Below, one piece after another: positions 8,858 through 18,617 of a stretch of DNA of 64,000 bases. The translations under genes were made by a program, and so were the position numbers. How positions within the stretch are numbered: the first letter of the stretch is position 1; each line of letters begins with the position of its first letter. The DNA lies in NCBI GenBank assembly GCA_016710765.1, contig JADJUJ010000002.1, forward strand, positions 372,001 to 436,000. Reading direction: 5' to 3'. The DNA is from Lewinellaceae bacterium. Its GTDB lineage: Bacteria; Bacteroidota; Bacteroidia; Chitinophagales; Saprospiraceae. Under the pieces are notes generated by a model. The model was not told where the DNA came from and did no database searches. It saw only the letters and a list, made by a program, of their open reading frames with translations.

Positions 8858-10495
8858 TTAAAATCGCTGCATTAATTTGGTATTGAATCGGGTATTATCA
8901 AACTGTGCATCGTCAAGTGTTTTTTCAGCGTACAGGAAAAGGCTCAGGTTTTTGTATAACCTGCAGGAGAAACTGGCGCCAAATATGTCCTGATGCTTTT
9001 GGTGTTCAACCTGGAGGTACTGGTAAGTCTGGTTTCGGTAATAGACTTCAGTGCTCAATCTGCCTTTCCAGAAATTTCGGGACAACTTAGCACCGAAAGT
9101 ATGGCTGCTCAAATAACTGGTTTTCAACAAATTAGCCGACAAGGAAAGCGAGGCCTTTATCCCCGGAATACTGCTGTAATTAACGTAAGTGTTCAGGTTT
9201 TTAACCGAATTTTCGCCGTTATTCTGGAACCGAAGACTGGTATTAATACCGATGGTCAATCGCTTGATCGGACGAAAACCTATGTTCCCCCGAAATCCCT
9301 GGCGTGTTTCCTGATCGATGAGCTGATCGATAAAGTTCTTATAAGATTCGTAGTAAATGATGTTCTTTCTGTTGTCGTAGGCTACAGAAAAATCAACCTT
9401 AGGGGAAATCTTGTACCGTAACATCAAGTATATATTGGTCAGATGTGGCGTTCCGCTTACCACATCATTGACCTTCTCGTACAGGTCAACTTCCATCGAA
9501 CAGAAGCCATTCAAGCCTTTTTTGATTTCACCAGAATACTGTCCATATATGAATCGTCGGTCGACGTTAATGCCGTTCCGCTGTTCCATAAAGGCAAGCG
9601 TGCCCTGGCTGTACTTCTTCTTATCAGCAGACTGAATACCAAGGTAGAGCCCTCCTTGCATCAGGCTCAGGTCGACACTGTAATCGCTGAGGCGGGGGCG
9701 AGAACCAATGATAGCACCAGCCATAATTCTTTTTCCAAATGTTTTTTCAAATTGCAAACCATCTACTGCACCAACACTGGAAACCCTTGGGTTGATCTTT
9801 CGACCCAGCGTGATGCTGGTATTTTCAGAAAATGTATACCGCGCGGAAAGGGAATAAATTTTCAGTGCATAACTGAGTGTATTGCGAAGGCTGTCGTGGT
9901 CACCCAGTGTATGCCGGTACACGATGTAATTGTCGGTTGAAAATCCTGAATCCTTTATGTCATCGCCCTTAAAAACAAAGGCATAACGCATGGTGGTATA
10001 ATCTCGAGTATCCGTAAAGTTGCTGTAGGACGCTGCGGAGACTTGGGCTCTGACAGACTTTCGAGGCTTGGCCTTTGTTGTTCGACCTGCCGGGTGCTGA
10101 AGATGCGACTTGTCTTCTTCCGGCACTTTTACAAGTGCATCGTGCTCTTCAGGTATGCCTGTTTTTTCCTCCTTAGGAATAACAGCTGGGGGCAATTCAA
10201 TTTTTTCGTAGAAAGCAACAATCGTTTCTTTCAGGTTGAACTTATCTGAAATTAGTGGTGTACATACACAAGAAACAGACGATTTACTTTTGACCAGCAG
10301 GGCCGCCACCAAAGTGTCGTTTCTTTCTACCAATAAAGTATCCCCAATCTTAATATTGTCGGTATTGGTAAACTTTACATAAACACTCTGAGAGGAAACA
10401 TAGGATACATTACCCTCCATTCTGACTGGAGCGATCTGTGCCCGAGCCACACCGGCGAAGGACAAGAAGCAAAATATAAATCTTAATTGACGCAA
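8858..10495 (-). CDS. Outer-membrane beta-barrel of the cytochrome cluster
   Basis: 545 residues: a signal peptide ending at ARAQ, a small N-terminal beta domain (about 25-95), a charged Pro/Glu/Lys linker (about 100-150), then a long stretch of alternating amphipathic strands ending in LMQRF. A terminal Phe is the classic C-terminus recognised for outer-membrane insertion. No CxxCH occurs, so it carries no heme. Lying between the 82-heme gene (20 bases upstream) and the OB-fold lipoprotein gene (30 bases downstream), it could be the porin sheath through which a multiheme cytochrome crosses the outer membrane, as MtrB does for MtrA. No sequence similarity to MtrB is evident by eye, so this role is inferred from context and topology. 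Confidence 0.7.
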   Translation of the reverse strand: MRQLRFIFCFLSFAGVARAQIAPVRMEGNVSYVSSQSVYVKFTNTDNIKIGDTLLVERNDTLVAALLVKSKSSVSCVCTPLISDKFNLKETIVAFYEKIELPPAVIPKEEKTGIPEEHDALVKVPEEDKSHLQHPAGRTTKAKPRKSVRAQVSAASYSNFTDTRDYTTMRYAFVFKGDDIKDSGFSTDNYIVYRHTLGDHDSLRNTLSYALKIYSLSARYTFSENTSITLGRKINPRVSSVGAVDGLQFEKTFGKRIMAGAIIGSRPRLSDYSVDLSLMQGGLYLGIQSADKKKYSQGTLAFMEQRNGINVDRRFIYGQYSGEIKKGLNGFCSMEVDLYEKVNDVVSGTPHLTNIYLMLRYKISPKVDFSVAYDNRKNIIYYESYKNFIDQLIDQETRQGFRGNIGFRPIKRLTIGINTSLRFQNNGENSVKNLNTYVNYSSIPGIKASLSLSANLLKTSYLSSHTFGAKLSRNFWKGRLSTEVYYRNQTYQYLQVEHQKHQDIFGASFSCRLYKNLSLFLYAEKTLDDAQFDNTRFNTKLMQRF

Positions 10496-10515
10496 AGTTC
10501 AGGGATTAATTATGA

Positions 10516-13500
10516 TTAATCATTGCCATCAGGATGACAAGAATAACAAGCTGCACTGTTATAGGAATAACCGTTTACACCTTGGTGATCCTGCCCTACC
10601 TGCTGGGGATTATCATGCTCATGGCAATCGATGCAACTGAATGCTGAGAAGTTGCCTGGAATGGTATGGCACTCCACACATTGGTTCCACTCATCTTTAT
10701 GTTTACCACTGTAAATCGGGAAATACATGGCATCATGGTTAAAGGTAGAAGGATCCCAGGCGGTTTCATTGTGGCATAAGGTGCAATCCGTTGGGAATCC
10801 AGCCGAACTGTGGTTAGGGTTATTGGCCCCGTTGTAATCCGAATGGTGGCAACCTATACAAGTAGTGGGCGTATTGTTGTAGTTTCCATTAATATGGCAA
10901 TCGGTACAGTTGGGAACGGTTGCGTGAGCGCCGTTCAATGGCCATATCGTGTTGTGGTCAAACGTAGATGGAACCCAGGCTGTTTCGTCGTGGCATTGAG
11001 TACAATTGGTGCCGAAACCTGCCGCGCTGTGGTTCGGATTGGTCGTTGCATTGTAATTGGGCAAGTGACAACCTACACAGGTGTTTGGTGTGTTGTTGTA
11101 ATTGCCGTTAACATGGCAGTCGGTGCAGTTTGGAACATTGGCATGGGCTCCATTCAATGGCCATATCGTGTTGTGGTCAAACGTAGAAGGAACCCAGGCT
11201 GTTTCATCATGACATTGGGTACAATTGGTTGGAAAACCCGCTGTACTGTGGTTCGGATTCGTCGTTGCATTGTAATCGGGCAAGTGACAACCTACACAGG
11301 TATTTGGTGTGTTGTTGTAATTGCCGTTATGGCATTGCACGCAATTGTCAGCAATGATGGCATGTGCACCGTTCAGTTGATAATAATTATCATGAATGGG
11401 GAAACTTGCCGGTATCCACCCATCCGGTGTATGACAGGTACTGCAATCAGTAGGAATATTCAAATTCGTATGACTTGGATTGCTCGTTCCATTATAATCA
11501 GTTTGGTGGCAACTGACACAAGTGTTCGGGGTGTTGCTGTAATTACCGCCTGTATGGCAATCGATACATTCTGGCACAAGAGCATGTGCTCCTGTAAGCG
11601 GCCATACGGTGTTATGGTCAAATGTTGATGGCACACAGCCTGTTTCATCATGACACTGTGTGCAGTCTGTTGAAAACTGGTTAATGACGTGATTGGGATT
11701 AGACGTTGCGTTGTAATCCGGTTGGTGACAACCCACACAGTTGGTTGGTGTATTGGAGTAGTTTCCACCAATATGGCAATCCGTACAGTTGGGTACAAGC
11801 GCATGCGCACCATTAAGCGGCCAAACTGTATTGTGATCAAATGTAGCAGGCGACCATGCACTCTCGCTGTGGCACTGTGCACAATCTGTAGGGAATTGCG
11901 CTGCCTGGTGGTCCGGGTTAGTAGTGCCATCGTAATCGGCCTGGTGACAGCCTACACAGGTATTCGGCGTGTTGTTGTAGTTGCCGTTGTGGCAAGCCGC
12001 ACAATCGTTGGCAATGACCACGTGGGCGCCATTCAACTGGTAGTAGGTATCGTGTATCGGAAACAATGCCGGATCCCAGGCATCGGTGGTATGGCAGGTA
12101 GCACAGTCCGTTGGTATACCGATCGCACTATGGTTCGGATTGGTGGAGCCGTCAAAATCCTGCTGGTGACAACTCACACAATCACTGGAGGTGTTGGAGT
12201 AGTTGCCGCCGATATGGCAATCTGTGCAACTGGGTACCGTTGCATGCGCCCCTGTAAGCGGCCAAATGTTATCGTGGTTAAAACTCGATGGCACCCAGGC
12301 ACTCTCGCTGTGACACAATGTACAATCATCCGGAAACTGCGCTGCCTGGTGATCAGGGTTTGTGGCGCCGTTATAATCGGCCTGGTGACAGCCTACACAG
12401 GTATTCGGCGTGTTGTTGTAGTTGCCGTTGTGGCAAGCCGCACAATCGTTGGCAATGGCCACGTGGGCGCCATTCAACTGGTAGTAGGTATCGTGTATCG
12501 GAAACAATGCCGGATCCCAACCATCGGTGGTATGGCAGGTAGCACAATCCGTTGGTATACCGATCGCACTGTGGTTAGGATTGGTGGAGCCGTCAAAATC
12601 CTGTTGGTGACAACTCACGCAATCACTGGAGGTGTTGGAGTAGTTACCGCCAATATGGCAATCTGTGCAATTGGGCACGGTAGCATGCGCGCCGGTTAGT
12701 GGCCACACCGCATCATGGTTGAATGTTGCCGGCATCCAGGAACTCTGGGTGTGGCAAAGGGTGCAATCGTCTGGGAACTGCGCGGCCTGGTGGTCAGGGT
12801 TTGTTGTTCCGTTAAAGTCTGCCTGGTGGCAGCCGATACAAGTATTGGGTGTATTGGAATAGTTTCCGCCGATATGACAGTCAGTGCAATTGGGTACCGT
12901 AGCGTGTGCCTCAATAAGCGGCCAGATGTTATCGTGGTTAAAACTCGATGGCACCCAAGCACTTTCACTGTGACATAACGTACAATCATTCGGAAACTGC
13001 GCTGCCTGGTGATCTGGATTCGTGGTGCCGTTATAATCCGCCTGGTGACAGCCTACACAGGTATTCGGCGTGTTGTTGTAGTCGCCGTTGTGACAAGCCG
13101 CACAATCGTTGGCAATGGCTGTGTGCGCGCCTGTTATGGGGTAATAGTTATCGTGTATCGGGAATTGTGCCGGAGCCCAGCCACTGGTGGTATGGCAGGT
13201 CGCGCAATCAGTAGGTATGCCAACTACACTGTGATTGGGATTCGTGGTGCCATCGAAATCCTGTTGGTGACAACTTACACAATCACTGGAGGTGTTGGAG
13301 TAGTTGCCCCCGATATGGCAGTCCGTGCAATTGGGTACGGTAGCATGCGCCCCCGTCAACGGCCAAACAATATCATGGTTGAATGTTGCTGGTATCCAGG
13401 AACTCTGGGAGTGGCAAAGGGTGCAATCATCGGGGAATTGCGCAGCCTGGTGATCCGGATTTGTAGTGCCATTAAAGTCTGCCTGGTGGCAACCGACACA

Positions 13501-16500
13501 AGTATTGGGTGTATTGTTGTAGTCGCCATTATGACAAGCAGCACAGTCATTAGCAATAGCTGCGTGTGCTCCAGTTATGGGGTAGTAGTTGTCGTGAATC
13601 GGGAATTGCGCCGGTGCCCATCCACTTGTAGTGTGGCAGGTCGCACAATCCGTAGGAATATTTGCAGTAAGGTGATTGGGGTTGGCGCTTTGGTTATAAT
13701 CGGTACTGTGGCAGGACACACAGTCTGTTGGTGTATTGGCAAATCCGTTTGCATGACACTCCAGGCACTGTGTTGTAAGGTGAACACCAGTCAGCGGAAA
13801 CATGGTGGTATTGTGGTCAAAGATATTGGAAGCATCACCCGTGGGGTGACAGGCAAGGCATGCCGTACTGTTGTATACATAGCCATTTACACCAGGATGG
13901 CTGTTGTCGGTATCCGGGTTGGTATGACAAGTCGTACAACTTACCACTTTATAATCGGCAGGGTTGGTATGGCAATCTACGCAAGCCGACCACTCTCCTT
14001 GGTGCGCACCACTGTAAATGGGAAAATGCTGGTTATCATGATCAAAGATCGCTGGCACCCAGCTGGATTCATTGTGGCAAACGGCACAATCTGTATTAAA
14101 CTGTGACGCCTGGTGGTTCGGGTTGGAAGTCTGATTATAATCCGTTTGGTGACAGCTAGCACAGGGGTTGGGCGTGTTGTTGTAATCCCCGTTATGGCAA
14201 GGAGCACAAGCGTTCGCGATTCCTGCATGGGCGCCATTCAGAGGATAGAAATCGTCGTGGATGGGGAACTGAGCAGGTGACCAGCCAATGGTCGTGTGGC
14301 AACTTTCACAATCCGTTGGTATGCCAAGCGTGCTGTGGTTCGGGTTTGTGGATGCATTGTAATCCGTTTGGTGGCAACCAGCACAGGTATTCGGCGTATT
14401 GGCATAATTGCCATTGGTGTGGCACAAGAGGCATTCATTTGCTATTGCACCGTGCTGTCCTGTTAGCGGCCAGTAGTTGTCGTGATTAAAGGAAGCCGGT
14501 ACCCAGGCATTTTGGTCATGGCAAACAATGCAATCGGTTGGGAATTGAGCACCTGAATGGTCCGGGCTGCTCGTCTGGTTATAGTCCTGCTGGTGGCAAC
14601 CTACACAAGTATTGGGCGTGCCGCTGTATACACCATTAATATGGCATTGCACACAATCGTTTGCGATAGCAGTATGGGCGCCTGTTATGGGGTACAGTAC
14701 ATCGTGGTTAAAGGTAGACGGTGACCAGGCCGTTTCGTTGTGACAAACAAAGCAATCGGTCGGAAATTGAGCCGCACTGTGATTCGGATTGCTCGTTTGG
14801 TTATAATCTTGAAGGTGGCAACCTTTGCAGCTATTGGGTGTATTGTTGTAATCTCCATTATGGCAGGCGGCACAATCGTTGGCCGCTGCTGCGTGAGCGC
14901 CATTGAGTACAAAATAATTGTCGTGTATCGGAAAAGTAGCAGGCTCCCAGCCATTTGTAGTATGACACGTTGCACAGTCAGTGGGTATCCCAAGTGCAGT
15001 ATGGGAAGGATTGGTACTTTGGTCGTAATGCTGTTGGTGACAACCTGCACAGGTATTGGGTGTATTCGCATAATCACCCCCTATATGGCAAAGTGCGCAA
15101 TCATTGGCTATAGGCACATGCGCACCTGTCAGCGGCCAAACACTGTTGTGGTCAAAAGAAGATGGCACCCAGGCTGATTCGTTGTGGCATGTAGCACAAT
15201 CTGTGGGAAACTGCCCGGCAGCGTGATCTGGACTGGTAGTTTGGTTAAAATCCTGCTGGTGACAGCCAACACAGGTATTGGGCGTGTTATTATAGTCTCC
15301 GTTATGGCAAGTAACGCAATCATTGGCAATGGCAGCGTGGGCGCCCAGTAAGGGATAATGACTATCATGGTCTGGGAAATCTGCCGGAGTCCAGGCCGCA
15401 GTGGTATGACAAGTAGCACAATCCGTTGAAATACCAATACTGGGGTGGTTGGGGTTTGCGGTTTGGGCGTAGTTATCGGTATGGCAGGCAGCACAAGCAG
15501 TAGGCGTACCCGCATAGCCAGCGGAATGGCATTCAATACATTGCAGGCCGATATGAGAGCCGGTCAACGGAAAGGCAGTGGCATTGTGATCAAATACCTG
15601 ATTGGCATCTCCATTTGGGTGACAAGCCAGACAAGCTGCATCGTCGTAAACATACCCATTCACACCTGTATGAGCATTGTTAGTTTCTGGGTTTTGATGG
15701 CAGGAAACACAGGTAAAGACCTTGTAATCACCAGGGTTGGTGTGGCATTCAACACAGTCCATCCAGACACCATTGTGGGCGCCACTATAAATGGGAAAAT
15801 ACTGGGCATCATGGTTGGCAAAATTTGCAGGCGACCACCCTTTATCCGTTGTATGGCAATCTGTACAGGTGGTTGAAAAACCCGCGCTCAGGTGATTGGG
15901 ATTGGTGGTAGATTCAAAGTCCTGTTGGTGACAGGCAAAACAATCAGTAGGCGTACTGATGTAATTTCCACCAGTATGACAAGCCGCACAATCCATGATA
16001 TCATGCCCCTTTTCAAGCGGGAAAAAACTATGGTCCACGGTTGCCGCGTTCCAGTCATTTTTAGAGGGATCATGGCATTCTATACAATTGATGGAAAATC
16101 CGGCCTGTGGGTGATTCGGGTTTGTTGTAGCCTGAAAATCAGCCAGGTGGCAGTTTACACAATCATTCCCAATTCGGTCGAACCGCAGGTTGCTTTCGGA
16201 AGTATGGCAATCGAAACAATTGGCAGCAGCATGCGCTCCCAGCAGTGGAAATCCGTTTTCAACGTGTAACGATGTGATGTTATCCACCAACCAGTTGGCA
16301 GTTGTGTGGCATCGGGCACAATCAGCACCAACAGTCTGTTGATGTATATCGGTATGGCAGGTGTTGCAATCCGGATTGGCTTCCGAAAAAACCAGCGTCT
16401 GGTGGCAGGCCCTGCAATCCAGCAGCGCATGTTGGCCGGTCAGCGCAAAAAAGGTGGAATCGTGGTCGAAGCGGGGCTTGAGTTTTTCCGGCAGTTTACC

Positions 16501-16680
16501 TATACCACCTGGTTTGGCAGAGGGCTCCACCTTGGTAGTCCAAAAAGACAAAGGAATATCCCAGCCCATGGCAGTATGGCAGGCACTGCAATCAAGGCTT
16601 AAAGATTCACCATGCGGAGATTGCGCAATAAGGCAACGACTAAGCGCAAGCAAGAAGATTAATGATGACAGTCTATACAT
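10516..16680 (-). CDS. Giant multiheme c-type cytochrome, about 82 CxxCH motifs
   Basis: 2054 residues after a Sec-type signal peptide ending near LIAQ. A hand count finds 82 CxxCH heme-attachment motifs (allow an error of one or two), spread from residue about 31 to the last ten residues. Most of the chain is an array of three-heme units of about 73 residues, paired into six-heme units of 147 residues. Each unit has three non-motif His in fixed places (F-N/D-H-D or IHD, GAH, and NPNH/NPDH). That gives one possible distal ligand per heme. No T9SS sorting domain or membrane anchor is seen. The gene has no frame breaks despite its length. It is 33 bases from the 22-heme gene and 20 from the barrel gene. 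The likely role is long-range electron conduction or storage in the periplasm or outside the cell. Confidence 0.92.
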   Translation of the reverse strand: MYRLSSLIFLLALSRCLIAQSPHGESLSLDCSACHTAMGWDIPLSFWTTKVEPSAKPGGIGKLPEKLKPRFDHDSTFFALTGQHALLDCRACHQTLVFSEANPDCNTCHTDIHQQTVGADCARCHTTANWLVDNITSLHVENGFPLLGAHAAANCFDCHTSESNLRFDRIGNDCVNCHLADFQATTNPNHPQAGFSINCIECHDPSKNDWNAATVDHSFFPLEKGHDIMDCAACHTGGNYISTPTDCFACHQQDFESTTNPNHLSAGFSTTCTDCHTTDKGWSPANFANHDAQYFPIYSGAHNGVWMDCVECHTNPGDYKVFTCVSCHQNPETNNAHTGVNGYVYDDAACLACHPNGDANQVFDHNATAFPLTGSHIGLQCIECHSAGYAGTPTACAACHTDNYAQTANPNHPSIGISTDCATCHTTAAWTPADFPDHDSHYPLLGAHAAIANDCVTCHNGDYNNTPNTCVGCHQQDFNQTTSPDHAAGQFPTDCATCHNESAWVPSSFDHNSVWPLTGAHVPIANDCALCHIGGDYANTPNTCAGCHQQHYDQSTNPSHTALGIPTDCATCHTTNGWEPATFPIHDNYFVLNGAHAAAANDCAACHNGDYNNTPNSCKGCHLQDYNQTSNPNHSAAQFPTDCFVCHNETAWSPSTFNHDVLYPITGAHTAIANDCVQCHINGVYSGTPNTCVGCHQQDYNQTSSPDHSGAQFPTDCIVCHDQNAWVPASFNHDNYWPLTGQHGAIANECLLCHTNGNYANTPNTCAGCHQTDYNASTNPNHSTLGIPTDCESCHTTIGWSPAQFPIHDDFYPLNGAHAGIANACAPCHNGDYNNTPNPCASCHQTDYNQTSNPNHQASQFNTDCAVCHNESSWVPAIFDHDNQHFPIYSGAHQGEWSACVDCHTNPADYKVVSCTTCHTNPDTDNSHPGVNGYVYNSTACLACHPTGDASNIFDHNTTMFPLTGVHLTTQCLECHANGFANTPTDCVSCHSTDYNQSANPNHLTANIPTDCATCHTTSGWAPAQFPIHDNYYPITGAHAAIANDCAACHNGDYNNTPNTCVGCHQADFNGTTNPDHQAAQFPDDCTLCHSQSSWIPATFNHDIVWPLTGAHATVPNCTDCHIGGNYSNTSSDCVSCHQQDFDGTTNPNHSVVGIPTDCATCHTTSGWAPAQFPIHDNYYPITGAHTAIANDCAACHNGDYNNTPNTCVGCHQADYNGTTNPDHQAAQFPNDCTLCHSESAWVPSSFNHDNIWPLIEAHATVPNCTDCHIGGNYSNTPNTCIGCHQADFNGTTNPDHQAAQFPDDCTLCHTQSSWMPATFNHDAVWPLTGAHATVPNCTDCHIGGNYSNTSSDCVSCHQQDFDGSTNPNHSAIGIPTDCATCHTTDGWDPALFPIHDTYYQLNGAHVAIANDCAACHNGNYNNTPNTCVGCHQADYNGATNPDHQAAQFPDDCTLCHSESAWVPSSFNHDNIWPLTGAHATVPSCTDCHIGGNYSNTSSDCVSCHQQDFDGSTNPNHSAIGIPTDCATCHTTDAWDPALFPIHDTYYQLNGAHVVIANDCAACHNGNYNNTPNTCVGCHQADYDGTTNPDHQAAQFPTDCAQCHSESAWSPATFDHNTVWPLNGAHALVPNCTDCHIGGNYSNTPTNCVGCHQPDYNATSNPNHVINQFSTDCTQCHDETGCVPSTFDHNTVWPLTGAHALVPECIDCHTGGNYSNTPNTCVSCHQTDYNGTSNPSHTNLNIPTDCSTCHTPDGWIPASFPIHDNYYQLNGAHAIIADNCVQCHNGNYNNTPNTCVGCHLPDYNATTNPNHSTAGFPTNCTQCHDETAWVPSTFDHNTIWPLNGAHANVPNCTDCHVNGNYNNTPNTCVGCHLPNYNATTNPNHSAAGFGTNCTQCHDETAWVPSTFDHNTIWPLNGAHATVPNCTDCHINGNYNNTPTTCIGCHHSDYNGANNPNHSSAGFPTDCTLCHNETAWDPSTFNHDAMYFPIYSGKHKDEWNQCVECHTIPGNFSAFSCIDCHEHDNPQQVGQDHQGVNGYSYNSAACYSCHPDGND
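11941..13105 (-). repeat. Near-identical 441-bp tandem repeats inside the giant cytochrome gene
   Basis: The sequence from 11941 recurs almost unchanged from 12382, exactly 441 bases later (147 codons, six hemes). It stays near-identical for about 330 bases with only around a dozen differences. A further partial copy begins at 13042, 660 bases after the second, which equals one full plus one half unit. A block at about 12240-12360 likewise recurs about 661 bases downstream. The copies are far closer to each other than other units of the gene, indicating recent in-frame duplication. Confidence 0.85.
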
Positions 16681-16713
16681 TCGTACTTTTTGATCTTGTA
16701 CTCAATAATAGTG

Positions 16714-18483
16714 TCAGCTCCAAAAGTGGCTAGCTTTGTGGCAGGCGGAACATTCAATTTCAGCATGCCGACCGTCTAATTTGAAATTAGACTGATTATG
16801 ATTAAATGCTGAAGCGGACCAGTTTTCAAATCCGTGACAGCGTTGACAAGCGATTTCATGGTTATTATCGTAAAATTGATCACCATGAACATTGTTATGG
16901 CAAGATAAACATTTTATATCCAAATCTTTAAACAATCCGGATTGATGTTCATCATTCTTTTTATGACATTCCTCACAGGCTATCTTAGCATGAACACCAC
17001 TCAACTTAAACGACGTTAAGCCATGGTCGAACTTGTTGTCCACCCAGTTTTCGGTAGTATGGCAGATCGTGCAATTTTGGTCCGGATAAAATTTTGGGTC
17101 TATTTCTCCAACATGAACATTGTCATGGCAACTCACACATTTCCCGTTTAAGTCGACAAATTTCCATTGGCCATTATCAGCAAGATGGCATTCAAAACAA
17201 GGCGTTGCCATGTGCGCACCCTGGAGCGGAAAATCTGTTTTTTCATGCTGATCAAAACCAAATGTACTTTCCTGAAAGGCCACAACGGTATGACACAATT
17301 TGCAATCCGGATTGGCGCCAGCCTTCTTAAATTCTCCTTTGTGGAAATCTTCATGGCAGGTTGCGCAGGTATTGTGGGGCAGCGGATCAATCATGTTGCC
17401 CGTATGGCATTTTTTGCAATCAACGGCCTGGTGCTTTCCTTCCAGGGGAAAATCGGTCCGGTTATGGTTGAAATTATTCCATGCATTACTCCCCCTAAAT
17501 CCATTTTCATTGTGGCATTCGGAGCACTTTTGCCCAAATTTGTTGCTGTGCACATCTTTATGGCAAGAACTACAGGATGAGGTTTGCAATCCCAGCCGAT
17601 CCTGAAAAACCATTAATGGTCCCAGGTCCAGGTTATGACATTCTTTACAGTCAACCTGCTTGTGCTTTCCTTTCAGCGGAAAATGGGTGGTAGCATGATC
17701 AAACTTGTTCCTTCCGGCAAACTCCTCCCAGCCTTTTTCTGTATGGCAAGTTTTGCAATCGGAACCCAAATTACTTCCATGTGCATCATCATGACAGCTG
17801 GTACAATTTGAAAAAGGAACATCAGCGAAACGCTGAAAGGACTTGCCATTCCGGCTTTCCTTGACATGGCATTTTACGCATGCTACATCAACATGTTTTC
17901 CGAATAATGCAAAATCGGTCTTGCTGTGGTTAAATTTTGTCGCAGGCTTAAAGTCATCCGTAATATGACATTTAGCGCAGTCCTGGGAAAGGGTATTCTG
18001 GTGCACATCTTCATGGCACTTGGCACAATCCTGGCTCAGCCCGAGAAAGGTCTTTTTGTCTCCTTTATATTTAGGCTCCTGGATATTATCCGGCTGGTGA
18101 CATTCCCTGCAATCGGTAGTCTTGTGCGCTCCGGTGAGTTTGTAACCTGTCCAGTCGTGGTTAAAACTCTCCTGATCAAAACGGACCATCTGAAAATTCC
18201 GACCATGGTGCTCACTATGGCAACTGAAGCAATCCTTCTGTTGAACCTGCTTGGAGGCATGGTAACCTTTCCCCTGTTTGATCCGGGAATTGATCTCCTT
18301 GTGGCATTCCAGACATTTTTCATTGGAAACTTTATCGCCCAATACGTGGCACTTGGTACAGTTGAAAATCCCCTCCAACTCAGCATGGGCTTGGGTAAGC
18401 TCACCAGGAGATATCTGTGCCAATCCACACTTCGGAAGAAGCAGGAACGCAGTCATCATAACTGACGCATACCAAAGGCGCAT
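16714..18483 (-). CDS. 22-heme c-type cytochrome
   Basis: 589 residues with a signal peptide ending at GLAQ. A hand count finds 22 CxxCH motifs (CTKCH first, CSACH last). The chain is built of repeats of the form FNH-x5-F-x-L-x-G-K/A-H-x5-C-x2-CH, often followed by C-x2-CH-x2-VH, so extra His residues that can serve as distal ligands accompany the motifs. It resembles the 'cytochrome c3 family' repeats of Ignavibacteria and Bacteroidota. It is the first gene of the minus-strand operon, 33 bases before the giant cytochrome gene. By analogy with porin-cytochrome systems it may be the periplasmic partner between the inner-membrane cytochrome b and the larger cytochrome. Confidence 0.92.
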   Translation of the reverse strand: MRLWYASVMMTAFLLLPKCGLAQISPGELTQAHAELEGIFNCTKCHVLGDKVSNEKCLECHKEINSRIKQGKGYHASKQVQQKDCFSCHSEHHGRNFQMVRFDQESFNHDWTGYKLTGAHKTTDCRECHQPDNIQEPKYKGDKKTFLGLSQDCAKCHEDVHQNTLSQDCAKCHITDDFKPATKFNHSKTDFALFGKHVDVACVKCHVKESRNGKSFQRFADVPFSNCTSCHDDAHGSNLGSDCKTCHTEKGWEEFAGRNKFDHATTHFPLKGKHKQVDCKECHNLDLGPLMVFQDRLGLQTSSCSSCHKDVHSNKFGQKCSECHNENGFRGSNAWNNFNHNRTDFPLEGKHQAVDCKKCHTGNMIDPLPHNTCATCHEDFHKGEFKKAGANPDCKLCHTVVAFQESTFGFDQHEKTDFPLQGAHMATPCFECHLADNGQWKFVDLNGKCVSCHDNVHVGEIDPKFYPDQNCTICHTTENWVDNKFDHGLTSFKLSGVHAKIACEECHKKNDEHQSGLFKDLDIKCLSCHNNVHGDQFYDNNHEIACQRCHGFENWSASAFNHNQSNFKLDGRHAEIECSACHKASHFWS

Positions 18484-18617
18484 AAAATCGGGTTTTGGTC
18501 TCAGGCCTGGCGAGCCTGGTTAGATTATCAACCGGATTAGTTTTACCTAAGATAAATCACAGCGACATGAATGTCGGCTGTAACAATACAAGGTAGCGCC
18601 CGGTTGGCCACGTGTAA

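Noticed and set aside
10810..15876. Long open frames on the plus strand opposite the giant cytochrome gene
   Set aside because: They show repetitive Val/Ile/Thr/Arg sequence, have no domains, and mirror the repeat period of the real gene. They are antisense shadows of the heme repeats.
10516..16680. Regular repeats as a possible CRISPR array
   Set aside because: The repeats are 219/441 bp, coding and in frame with CxxCH motifs. There are no short identical repeats with unique spacers and no cas genes.
16714..18483. 22-heme protein as a lipoprotein
   Set aside because: A Cys occurs in the signal region (PKCGLAQ) but without a proper lipobox. A normal signal peptidase site follows.
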